Assembly (NCBI GenBank): GCA_029582155.1
Contig: CM055903.1
Location: 42,113,769-42,177,768, forward strand
Reading direction: 5' to 3'
From: Panopea generosa
Taxonomy: Eukaryota; Mollusca; Bivalvia; Adapedonta; Hiatellidae
Length of the DNA stretch: 64,000 nucleotides
The translations under genes were made by a program, and so were the position numbers. Within the stretch, counting starts at the first letter, position 1; each line of letters opens with the position of its first letter. The notes below the pieces were generated by a model, which was not told the origin of the DNA, did no database searches, and saw only the letters and a list, made by a program, of their open reading frames with translations. Shown here piece after piece: positions 35,201 to 38,966 of this stretch.

Positions 35201-35881
35201 TTCAGACGGTATATTGATCTATTTGAGCATTTCAAAAACATGTCAGAGATCTAACTGTTATATAACTAAGTTGTGTATATTTGGTCAAGACCCAATGAAA
35301 AATGATGTCACTTTAATGTACATGTAATAAAATAGCAAAACCATCATATTTTTACATTTACATTTCAAGGCCACATAACTGTGTCAACTCTTGACTAGAT
35401 TGAATAAAAGACATGACCAACACTTTGTGTCCATTTTATAATTTCATAAAAAATGATAAGGAACAAAATTAATAAAAGATGAAGACTATTGTGATGACAT
35501 CAAAATGTACATTTTTTTAAAAATTAAAGGGCCATTACTCAGTGAAGTATTAGTTGAATTTGGCCAGTTTAAAACTTTGAGATATTATGGTTTATACACA
35601 ACTACTGTGTAAGTTTGATAAAATTCCAATGAAAAATGGGTTGCTGCAGTGTACGCAAAGAAAATTTAACAGCCAGGAGCCAAACTGTGTCAAACACAGA
35701 GAAATCAGAAATGTTCACCTCGACCTTTAGCTCAAGTGATAGAGGTAAAAATATTGTTTTGCAAAGAAAATTGACATTAACAAACCTCACTACTTGGTTC
35801 AAAATCAGGATGTGCAAAAGGTCCTGTTCGTTCCAGAAACTTCTGTACATGATTCCATCTTCCTGCCCATTCTGAGGCCAT
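10831..35881 (-). CDS. UBA3: NEDD8-activating enzyme E1 catalytic subunit UBA3, 15 coding exons, complete
   Basis: UBA3 pairs with NAE1 (APPBP1) to adenylate NEDD8, form a thioester with it and pass it to the E2 UBC12, which drives cullin neddylation. Coding exons in transcript order: 35881-35786, 34787-34707, 32009-31927, 31092-31012, 29434-29391, 27016-26952, 25903-25748, 23963-23861, 23259-23146, 21059-21006, 17219-17183, 16416-16335, 14796-14696, 14132-14014, 10928-10831. All joins are AG/GT and in phase, giving 1314 nt and 437 residues; I recall human UBA3 as about 463. The nucleotide loop GAGGLG is at 47-52, [17 protein letters not shown] at about 71-87, the catalytic Cys at 208 in [10 protein letters not shown], and zinc CxxC pairs at 191/194 and 335/338. 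The C-terminal ubiquitin-fold domain that recruits the E2 covers about 340-437. The start is the first ATG after the exon 2 acceptor. The shorter N-terminus agrees with loss of the human extension. Function is by close family identity. Confidence 0.96.
11245..12350. repeat. compound minisatellite, 38-bp and 20-bp units, in UBA3 intron 15
   Basis: The main unit is about 38 bp: GGACCATAAATCTTTCATAG, then GGCTATCATTCTGTTGTA. A shorter form, GGACCAATCATTCTGTTGTA, lacks the middle. The two alternate irregularly over about 1.1 kb between the last two UBA3 exons. The left flank (about 11115-11245) resembles the tail-to-head wording of SINE family A, which may mark its origin. Confidence 0.85.
12351..13460. 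repeat. degenerate long-period dispersed repeat in UBA3 intron 15
   Basis: Three versions of GCCATATTGGATTTTT occur at about 12543, 12783 and 13088, followed by AACAAAAAT-like wording, spaced about 240-305 bp. It looks like an old tandem structure. No coding frame. Confidence 0.4.
13461..13918. other. UBA3 intron sequence, nothing recognised
   Basis: Plain AT-rich intron between the dispersed repeat and exon 15, without a recognised repeat or frame. Confidence 0.4.
14014..14132 (-). CDS. UBA3: UBA3 exon 15 (ubiquitin-fold domain)
   Basis: 119 nt encoding [20 protein letters not shown] and then [19 protein letters not shown]. It matches human [20 protein letters not shown] in the E2-recruiting domain. 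Acceptor TTTCAG, donor GTAGGT. Confidence 0.95.
14353..14740 (-). repeat. 60-bp tandem array derived from the 3' end of UBA3 exon 14 and its splice donor
   Basis: About 6.5 copies at exactly 60 bp. On the minus strand each unit is 47 nt of exon (GACAAACTACAGGATGTTAT ... GAGAGTCCTGACTA) plus 13 nt of intron (GTAAGTACATAAT). Copies differ at only a few positions. Donor GT positions on the minus strand start at 14695, 14635, 14575, 14515, 14455 and 14395. The copy next to the exon is the true one and has GTAAGTAA. Confidence 0.93.
14696..14796 (-). CDS. UBA3: UBA3 exon 14 (second zinc CxxC; its 3' end founded a tandem array)
   Basis: 101 nt, residues 333-365: [20 protein letters not shown], then [13 protein letters not shown] and the first two bases of Tyr366. 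CMAC supplies the second zinc pair. The donor at 14695 is TA/GTAAGTAA. The last 47 exon bases plus 13 intron bases are repeated downstream on a 60-bp period, so five further GTAAGT donors follow. Only the exon-proximal donor keeps the frame, because TAG is read directly after GAC if it is skipped. Confidence 0.93.
14911..15085 (-). mobile_element. MITE, CAGTCAAACCTG family, copy 2 (UBA3 intron)
   Basis: TATAGTCAAA at the left, GCAGCCAGTCAAGGGG, then AATAGAGGTGACCAGTTACA, with a diverged right end. It lies between UBA3 exons 13 and 14. Confidence 0.65.
15608..15838 (-). mobile_element. tRNA-derived SINE, family A, copy 1 (minus)
   Basis: Reverse complement has a tRNA-like head with TGGTCTAAGGCGCC, ATAGGTTTGAGTCCCGCTCG, then CTTCTGCAGA-type wording and a tail ending near GGCATTAAACTGCATT. 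It is a Leu/Ser-type tRNA head by its GGCTGAGTGGTC relative in copy 2. Confidence 0.75.
15951..16199 (+). mobile_element. tRNA-derived SINE, family A, copy 2 (plus)
   Basis: Box A CGTGGCTGAGTGGTCAAAG and box B CGCAGGTTCAAGTCCCACTC, then CTTCTGCAGA-like wording (TTGCAGAAGGATGGTGG), GAGGTCTTCCTCCACCAG, and a tail AATGGCGTTAAACCCCATT with poly-A. It lies inverted to copy 1 about 110 bp away in the UBA3 intron between exons 13 and 14. Confidence 0.8.
16335..16416 (-). CDS. UBA3: UBA3 exon 13
   Basis: 82 nt encoding [20 protein letters not shown] and then EAERK, matching human [20 protein letters not shown]. Acceptor TTTCAG, donor GTATAT. Confidence 0.95.
16560..16760 (+). mobile_element. tRNA-derived SINE, family D, copy 1
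   Basis: ATAGAGTGTTGGCCACTC with box B-like CCTCGATCCCCAGCTCAATC, then GATGCCTCTCATAAAACAAC and the tail GAGCTTAAATAAATTAATAT. It lies in the UBA3 intron just past exon 13. Confidence 0.6.
17183..17219 (-). CDS. UBA3: UBA3 exon 12 (37-nt small exon)
   Basis: Encodes [11 protein letters not shown] with split codons on both sides, matching human VCATEVFKIATS. Acceptor TTTCAG, donor GTTAGT. It lies at the edge of the large 46-bp minisatellite. Confidence 0.93.
17270..20510. repeat. 3.2 kb minisatellite, about 46-bp unit, in UBA3 intron 11
   Basis: Unit about 46 bp: CCAGTATATAACTATGTAAG, then TAACCATTCAAGCTCAATCC, then ATAATC, with roughly 70 copies. A 42-43-bp variant with TATAATATGTAAG alternates with the long form in many places, giving a two-unit higher-order pattern. 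The array fills the intron between exons 11 and 12. Open frames reading [12 protein letters not shown] are repeat products. Confidence 0.92.
20521..20803. other. UBA3 intron, nothing firm
   Basis: Two stretches, AAGAGCTGCAGTCAATCCAG and AAGAGCTGCAGTCAATTTCC (about 20641 and 20747), hint at a short direct duplication of about 105 bp. Nothing else is seen. Confidence 0.35.
20804..20983 (+). mobile_element. MITE, CAGTCAAACCTG family, copy 3, next to UBA3 exon 11
   Basis: AAAGTCAAACTTTG at the left and GGTTTGGCTGTA at the right, with the family interior. Its right end is 22 bases from the exon 11 donor. Confidence 0.7.
21006..21059 (-). CDS. UBA3: UBA3 exon 11
   Basis: 54 nt encoding [17 protein letters not shown], one of the most conserved stretches of E1 catalytic subunits. 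Its donor at 21005 lies only 22 bases from the end of a MITE copy (20804-20983). Confidence 0.95.
21289..21577 (-). mobile_element. tRNA-derived SINE, family B, copy 1, with 11-bp target duplication
   Basis: Read on the minus strand: CGGGCCCGATTAGCTCAGT box A, then TGACTATCAATCAAGGGGTT and GAGTTCGAATCCCCC box B, and a TTGATTGAT-type simple tail. AGTGTTTTTAA flanks both ends (21278-21288 and 21578-21588), a clean target-site duplication. UBA3 intron between exons 10 and 11. Confidence 0.88.
21589..22299. other. UBA3 intron, nothing recognised
   Basis: AT-rich with no recognised element. A small GC-richer segment at about 21640-21760 is not a known family to me. Confidence 0.35.
22300..22440 (-). 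mobile_element. SINE family A-like tail fragment in UBA3 intron
   Basis: AATGCCATTTAACACATTAA, GGTTATAAATATTG, then GGAAGGCCTCTGAAGAATCT and TTCCGTCCTT. It is a diverged inverse of the family A body. Confidence 0.4.
22480..22985. repeat. dispersed mollusc-type repeat with GGGGCAATAAA end
   Basis: Wording such as GATCAGAAACCAAGTTTTTA, GGTGCCATAACTC, ACGGACAAGCTAATACTTAA and the end TGAAAGGCGGGGCAATAAA resembles the block at 27535-28190, which ends GAAAATGGCAGGGGCATAAA. It lies in the UBA3 intron between exons 10 and 11. Confidence 0.5.
23146..23259 (-). CDS. UBA3: UBA3 exon 10
   Basis: 114 nt, residues 237-275: [20 protein letters not shown], then [19 protein letters not shown]. It is colinear with human [20 protein letters not shown] and what follows. 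Acceptor TGTTAG, donor GTAACA. Confidence 0.95.
23288..23727 (-). mobile_element. tRNA-derived SINE, family B, copy 2, split by a MITE
   Basis: Left part 23288-23458 has GCCATTGAGGGCTAACAGAA; right part 23641-23727 has the tRNA head ending AACTGGGCCCGG. CTTTAAA occurs at 23280-23286 and 23728-23734, a possible short target duplication. The interior is interrupted by MITE copy 4. Confidence 0.8.
23459..23640 (+). mobile_element. MITE, CAGTCAAACCTG family, copy 4, nested inside a SINE
   Basis: TACAGTCAAACTTCAG to AGGTTTGACTGTA. The sequences on either side are the two halves of one tRNA-derived SINE (23288-23727), joined at a TA. This fixes the element ends and the TA target duplication. Confidence 0.8.
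23861..23963 (-). CDS. UBA3: UBA3 exon 9 (catalytic cysteine)
   Basis: 103 nt, residues 203-237, beginning [20 protein letters not shown]. The Cys in FPLCTI (residue 208) sits where UBA3 forms the NEDD8 thioester; the family motif is P-x-C-T. The exon also encodes [14 protein letters not shown]. Acceptor TTGCAG, donor GTAACT. Confidence 0.96.
24081..24844. other. UBA3 intron, nothing recognised
   Basis: AT-rich intron between exon 9 and SINE family C copy 1. Short open frames lack any family resemblance. Confidence 0.4.
24845..25044 (+). mobile_element. tRNA-derived SINE, family C, copy 1
   Basis: GCGCATGGTCCAGTGGGATT box A-like, GGGTTCGATCTCCCACC box B, GGCTACGTGTGGCGTTCTTG, AGCGATTTGTCTAAGTTGTA, tail GTGAAATAAATAAGTTTGAA. 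Confidence 0.75.
25185..25350. repeat. short direct repeat TTTGACTCAAGTGACCTTGA
   Basis: Two copies, at about 25195 and 25296, each followed by CCTTTGAGTGGCATATCCC-like wording and ATGCCAAATT, about 100 bp apart. This is a known style of dispersed bivalve repeat. Confidence 0.6.
25748..25903 (-). CDS. UBA3: UBA3 exon 8 (first zinc CxxC pair)
   Basis: 156 nt, residues 151-202. It includes [18 protein letters not shown], then CVEC at 191-194 and TLDLYPPQ. The CxxC is the first half of the structural zinc site. The exon follows the acceptor TTTCTAG and ends at donor GTAGTT. Confidence 0.96.
26100..26600. repeat. degenerate AGTCAAAATATAG-type repeats
   Basis: AAAATATAG and GTCAAAATA recur at irregular distances, mixed with AATCAGCTAGTCAATTT and AATAAGCTAGCTAATTT. 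It is an old tandem structure in the UBA3 intron between exons 7 and 8. Confidence 0.45.
26952..27016 (-). CDS. UBA3: UBA3 exon 7
   Basis: 65 nt, encoding [20 protein letters not shown] plus L. This matches the conserved adenylation-domain segment [21 protein letters not shown] of vertebrate UBA3. Acceptor TTTCAG, donor GTATGG. Confidence 0.95.
27361..27530 (+). mobile_element. tRNA-derived SINE, family D, copy 2
   Basis: GTGGATAGAATGCTGGACGC, GGGTTCGATCCCCAGCTCGA, TGATGCCTATAAAAAAAACT, tail CAAGCTAAAATAAATTAGTA. It matches copy 1 throughout. A further inverse fragment with GAGCTGGGGATCACG lies near 32970-33030. Confidence 0.65.
27535..28190. repeat. dispersed mollusc-type repeat block
   Basis: Starts GCGTCCATTGGACACAGATG, has two copies of a CTATCAGCCAATCAGTGCCC-like segment (about 27635 and 27787), AAAAAGGGCCATAACTCC, and ends GAAAATGGCAGGGGCATAAA. 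No coding frame. Confidence 0.55.
28190..28645 (+). mobile_element. 450-bp MITE with AAGGACTT-type ends, copy 1
   Basis: GCAACTGATTGAGATGTTAC, then ATTCATCTCAGAAATACAAA, TAAGGTATACATACACCTTA, and TCCCATCCTTCTATAAAAAT. It matches 43006-43469 in order and sense and is the inverse of 50203-50700. Confidence 0.7.
28741..28938. repeat. 190-bp direct duplication, outer copy
   Basis: AATTGGAAAACCAATGTTGT ... ACATGATACAAAGTGTAATG ... ACAAATGAAACAAATTTAAA. The same text recurs at 29228-29390 with few changes. The copy nearer exon 6 runs straight into its donor. Confidence 0.85.
28941..29225 (+). mobile_element. tRNA-derived SINE, family B, copy 3
   Basis: GGGCCCAATTAGCTCAGTTG box A, GAGTTTGAATCCCCCTCCC box B, CTCACCACTGATTCAAGTGG body, and tail ATTGAATCAATCAACCAATC. 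It lies between two copies of a 190-bp duplicated segment next to UBA3 exon 6. Confidence 0.85.
29228..29390. repeat. 190-bp direct duplication, copy adjoining UBA3 exon 6
   Basis: ACTGGAAAACCAACATTGTA ... ACATGATACAAAGTACAATG ... ending AATATTAAATTAC, the inverse of the exon 6 donor GTAATTTAATATT. A SINE family B copy separates it from the outer copy. Confidence 0.85.
29391..29434 (-). CDS. UBA3: UBA3 exon 6 (44-nt small exon)
   Basis: A small exon encoding [14 protein letters not shown], matching human HFNKIQDFNDTFYR. Acceptor GTCTCAG, donor GTAATTTAATA. It is too short to stand out as an open frame but is required by phase: the split Pro before it and the split Asn after it both close correctly. 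Confidence 0.93.
29450..31000. other. UBA3 intron, nothing recognised
   Basis: AT-rich intron between exons 5 and 6. Short frames (for example 29587-29871) show no family resemblance. The phrase TGTGTGGTTCCAGG occurs at about 30105 and 30233, suggesting a short duplication of about 130 bp. Confidence 0.4.
31012..31092 (-). CDS. UBA3: UBA3 exon 5
   Basis: 81 nt, about residues 87-114, reading [19 protein letters not shown] and then IPGTNVTP. It corresponds to human [25 protein letters not shown]. The donor GTATCC is used before the frame would meet a TGA in the intron. Confidence 0.93.
31452..31692 (-). mobile_element. tRNA-derived SINE, family B, copy 4, with 9-bp target duplication
   Basis: Inverse tRNA head (CGCTTTACCAACTGAGCTTA, then ATGGG) and tail ATTGATTGATTGAATATT. 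CCACTTTGA flanks both sides (31443-31451 and 31693-31701). The middle is shorter than in copy 1. Confidence 0.85.
31927..32009 (-). CDS. UBA3: UBA3 exon 4 (adenylation domain, DMDTID...NLNRQFLFR)
   Basis: 83 nt, residues 60-87. It contains [18 protein letters not shown], the strongly conserved E1 stretch that contacts ATP and magnesium. Acceptor TTTTCAG, donor GTGGGT. The terminal Arg codon is split across the next junction. Confidence 0.95.
32248..32276. repeat. (TAA)n microsatellite
   Basis: About ten TAA units at 32248-32276, followed by AGTCTTTATTTAAAGAGGAA and TTCCCTGAGGTCCTC. A related segment with ATTATAATAATA and CCCTGAGGTCCTC lies at 43665-43740, so both probably end the same dispersed element. 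Confidence 0.8.
32744..32964. mobile_element. TTAA-ended MITE (piggyBac-like), copy 1
   Basis: TTAACCCTTTACTTCATA at the left; GTAAAGGGTTAA at the right. Contains ACAAATTGCTCATTACAAAC and CTGCACTGTTTTCAAAGGCC in inverse order to the other copies. UBA3 intron between exons 3 and 4. Confidence 0.75.
33680..34400. repeat. dispersed repeat with two internal copies of about 300 bp
   Basis: AAATATCTAAGGTCTAGACC and AAATATCTAAGGTCTAAGGT, GGGCATTTGTGGCCGAATCA and GGGCATTTGTGGTCGATTAA, and TCAATGAAAAATGAAGGTAC occur twice about 300 bp apart. The end CATAAGCTCTGCTGGTCTTT is typical of a dispersed element. UBA3 intron between exons 3 and 4. Confidence 0.65.
34707..34787 (-). CDS. UBA3: UBA3 exon 3 (ATP-binding glycine loop)
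   Basis: 81 nt, residues 33-59, containing [15 protein letters not shown]. This is the GxGxxG nucleotide-binding loop of the E1 adenylation domain. Acceptor TTTTAG, donor GTAATT. Confidence 0.95.
35100..35640. repeat. dispersed repeat related to the 33.7 kb block
   Basis: AGTCCAAACTGAACAATTCA, GGGGCCACAATTCAG, CCCAATGAAAAATGATGTCA and TTCCAATGAAAAATGG echo the neighbouring block. It abuts UBA3 exon 2. Confidence 0.45.
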
Positions 35882-35888
35882 GGCACGG
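35786..35888 (-). CDS. UBA3: UBA3 exon 2 (start codon at 35881-35879)
   Basis: Acceptor ACAG at 35892-35889, then CCGTGCC and ATGGCC. It encodes residues 1-32, including [20 protein letters not shown], which matches the conserved UBA3 N-terminal helix that precedes the adenylation domain. The donor GTTTGT follows 35786. Confidence 0.93.
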
Positions 35889-36747
35889 CTGTAAAATCAC
35901 ATATATATTTAATACATGTATATATATTTTATATTAAAAGAAGTAACATACCAGTACGTGAAAACTTTGTTATAAACTCCAAATTATCATCAGTAATTGG
36001 AAGACTATGGCATTATATATTTTCTCATGTTCTTCCATTCAAGAAGGATTAAATTTTGTACTGATAAAAATAACATTAATCTGCGATTTGTAATATACTA
36101 TACTTAAGTTTAATTTGTCCGAAAGCCATTTGTTGGGTGCTTTGTCTAAGGATTTTGCAAGATCCATGATGATAAGATCAGTTTATTTGTCTTTCATTAT
36201 TTGCTTTGTTGAGACTTAAGATTGCCTACTATGTCTGGCTGTTGTGAATGAACCGAACAAATTGCATTTCACAATATCACTTGTTCCTGAACCATATCAA
36301 AATCAACCAATTTTTTTTCTTGTCAGAAATTAACATAAACCAAACAACATTTAAGCTATGTTACAGTATGAATAGCTTTTAACCTGTATGATACCTGTAT
36401 GATGATTTGGGAATCCAAAGGAAGAGCCTTTAGGTCCTTTTTAAACCCACTGTGATGTGGCAACTATATAGCACTGTACATCTGTTGTTGTTGTAACTTT
36501 TAAAGTAACTAAGTCTGGTGACAGATTTTATATATATTTTTGCATCAACAACATGTTGTGGTAAACTGTTCCATGGATTTATACTTATGTGCCAAAATGT
36601 ATTAAGTGTGAAGGTAGTTTGACTTCAGGGTTTCTCTAATTTCAAAGTATGTCCTCGTAGAGATGCTTTCGAGTAAGTTAAGAATATATCAAATTCACAG
36701 TCATCTATTCCCTTAACAATTTTGAAAGTCTGAATTGCATTTTGCAG

Positions 36748-38121
36748 GAATGTAAGACAAAAGCCCTTTGGTCAAAAATTGTACTTGGTGAATTTGACAG
36801 GGTAAAGAAAACTCCCTTGGTAGATTTGAGGTGGACAAAACCCCATTCATTTGGTGAACTTTAGAAGGTGGACAAAATCCCCTTAATTATTTAAACAGAT
36901 ATTGTTAATTGTAAATTATGAATTTTACTCTACTGATGTTACATTCAGAATACAAACTAATTTATTAAGTTTTCAATCATAAAAAAACATTAAGAAATAA
37001 CATGTTTCCTTGTTTTTATTTATTTCCGTTCCATTACATTGTAATATATACTAAACAATAAATGAAATACATGTAAACAGTCAAAAGGCACTGTCAGTTT
37101 GCATTTATTAATTAACTAATTGATTGACTGGACTGTTGTAACTGATTACTAACACAATCAGCAGCTTAATTACTTTTCAGGTAATAAATTGAAATAAATT
37201 TAATATAAATGAAATAATATTAATTCAAAAGTACATATATTAGCTTAAAGGATCAGAAAACTTTTGAATTTTTCGTTTATTATCAAAGCTAGAAAGTGTT
37301 CCTTTAGTTCTTCAAATGTTTCCTTTATTATTTATGTGGAGACTGCCCTGTCATCCCTGGTGGGAACACTGCTTACTTTTTTTCTATTTTTCATCAAGTT
37401 TATTTTTGAGTGAAATTTTACTTCAGTTTTCTCTTCTGATATTATTACATCTTCATTTTCAGACATTTCTGTTGTAACTGTTTTACTGTTTCTTGACTTC
37501 TTCTTTGCTTCATTTTTCTTTTCTTTCTTTAACAGTTTTTTTCTGTTTTGTAGCATGATTTGTCAAAGGAAGCTCTCAAGCTACTTTTCAGATCACTGGC
37601 TCTCAAATTAAACTGCAGACATTGCTACGCAGTACACTTTCCAGACTGTTTTTAATTATTTATTATTTATGCATATAATTACTATATCGAAAATAGTCAT
37701 GTACTATGTAATGGCCGTGCCCTGTTCTGCCCAAATATCTCAATAACCTCTGGATGGTTTGCAATTAATCACATATATAAACGTCTAACAATAATATTTA
37801 ATTGATCTCTTTTCACATAAAATTATGGGCTTGGAAGTAATATCAATTGAAATAAATTATTAACTTCAAAACAACAACATTCAATTGATGGACAAGGGGC
37901 TTTTGTCCGCCGTTTCAAAATAATCAAAGAGCTTTTGTCCACAATTTCAAATCCAACAAGGGGCTTTTGTCCACATTGGCAAATTCCCGAAGGGACTGTA
38001 GTTCACCGTCTAAAATCTAGCAAAGGGCTTTTGTCCACCTTGTCATATTCACCATGGGTTTTTTGCTCATGTGTCATGCATGTGTACATTTTTTTTACCA
38101 AGGGACTTTTGTCTGGTTACA
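36748..38121. mobile_element. 1.4 kb inverted-repeat DNA element with arrayed GGACAAAAGCCCCTTG motifs
   Basis: The left end GAATGTAAGACAAAAGCCCT and the right end, inverted, ATGTAACCAGACAAAAGTCC pair with each other. Both arms carry several degenerate copies of GGTGGACAAAAGCCCCTTG at about 32-38-bp spacing, about 140 bp on the left and 250 bp on the right. TTTTGCAG lies just outside both ends, a possible 8-bp target duplication. The interior has only a Lys-rich 74-codon frame on the minus strand (37332-37556), not a transposase I recognise. It lies in UBA3 intron 1. Confidence 0.65.
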
Positions 38122-38485
38122 TTTTTGCAGACACAATATCTTAACTAATGTCAAACTATTAAGAGTTCACAATAGAATGGTTTGATAAAATGTATTTTGG
38201 GACAGAGGCCTCTATTTACGAAATCAAGGATTTGTATTGTATCATATTTGATTAACAATAATAAAATGTCCACAGTTTTAACTTATATAAATTATTCATA
38301 AGTTTCAAAGATTAGACGAATATATATCTTGTGAATCAACAGTTTTATGTTTACAATTTCACCAAGTACGAACAGGCTTGAGACGAATGATTGTAATAAA
38401 ATTTGTGATATTTTAAGATGACATAATGAAGGTAAAAATTCGTCTTTATCAGAAAACTGACAATAATAATGATATGTTTACATAC

Positions 38486-38560
38486 CTGGAGTTATTTTAT
38501 TGTAATACTATAGTGTTGTATATAGAATGCACGTTCACTTTCAATATCGGCGAAGTTCTG
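38486..38560 (-). other. UBA3: probable non-coding first exon of UBA3 (5' UTR), 5' boundary unknown
   Basis: On the minus strand a good donor, CTCCAG followed by GTATGT, lies at 38486/38485. The first coding exon begins with an acceptor seven bases before its ATG (35888), so an upstream untranslated exon is expected. No in-frame ATG is seen just before this donor. The transcription start cannot be placed; the coordinate given is nominal. Another upstream exon is possible. Confidence 0.4.
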
Positions 38561-38787
38561 ACCCTTTATGTGTAAGTACAATAAAATTATATGAGTGCTT
38601 ATAACATTGACAAAAAATAACACCCAAAAAAACGTGCGATTTTTTTAACTGTGAATAATTATTTCATTCATTCGGATTTAAAAAGTTTTGTTGAGATATA
38701 AAATATTTTTAAGAGTATTATTACAATTTTATGTTTTATATTTTAATTAGAATTTTCTAAGTTTTAAGTGGCCCAATTAATGACAAC
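38487..38787. promoter_or_regulatory. divergent intergenic promoter region between UBA3 and ARL6IP5
   Basis: About 300 bp separates the probable UBA3 first-exon donor from the ARL6IP5 start codon, and the genes point away from each other. The two promoters must therefore lie in or very near this AT-rich stretch. No clear TATA box was recognised; a few CpGs lie near 38540-38560. The role is inferred from gene layout. Confidence 0.5.
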
Positions 38788-38966
38788 ATGGCTGATGTTC
38801 AACTCGCTCCGCTTAGACCCATAGGAGATTTTTTATTGGAATCAGCTCGATTTCAGATTCCAAACATTAAAGACCCAGAGAAATGGGCAAACAGGGTCCT
38901 GAACAATCTCCTTTACTATCAGACAAATTACTTTTTAACTGCACTACTCGTGTTCCTTTTGATCGG
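38788..38966 (+). CDS. ARL6IP5: ARL6IP5 exon 1
   Basis: Residues 1-59 plus two bases of Gly60, ending before donor GTAAGT. It carries the cytosolic N-terminus and the start of the first membrane hairpin. Confidence 0.94.

Noticed and set aside
37332-37556. Lys-rich 74-codon minus-strand frame
   Set aside because: It lies inside the 1.4 kb inverted-repeat element, is low in complexity and does not resemble the UBA3 N-terminus. No splice sites link it to UBA3.
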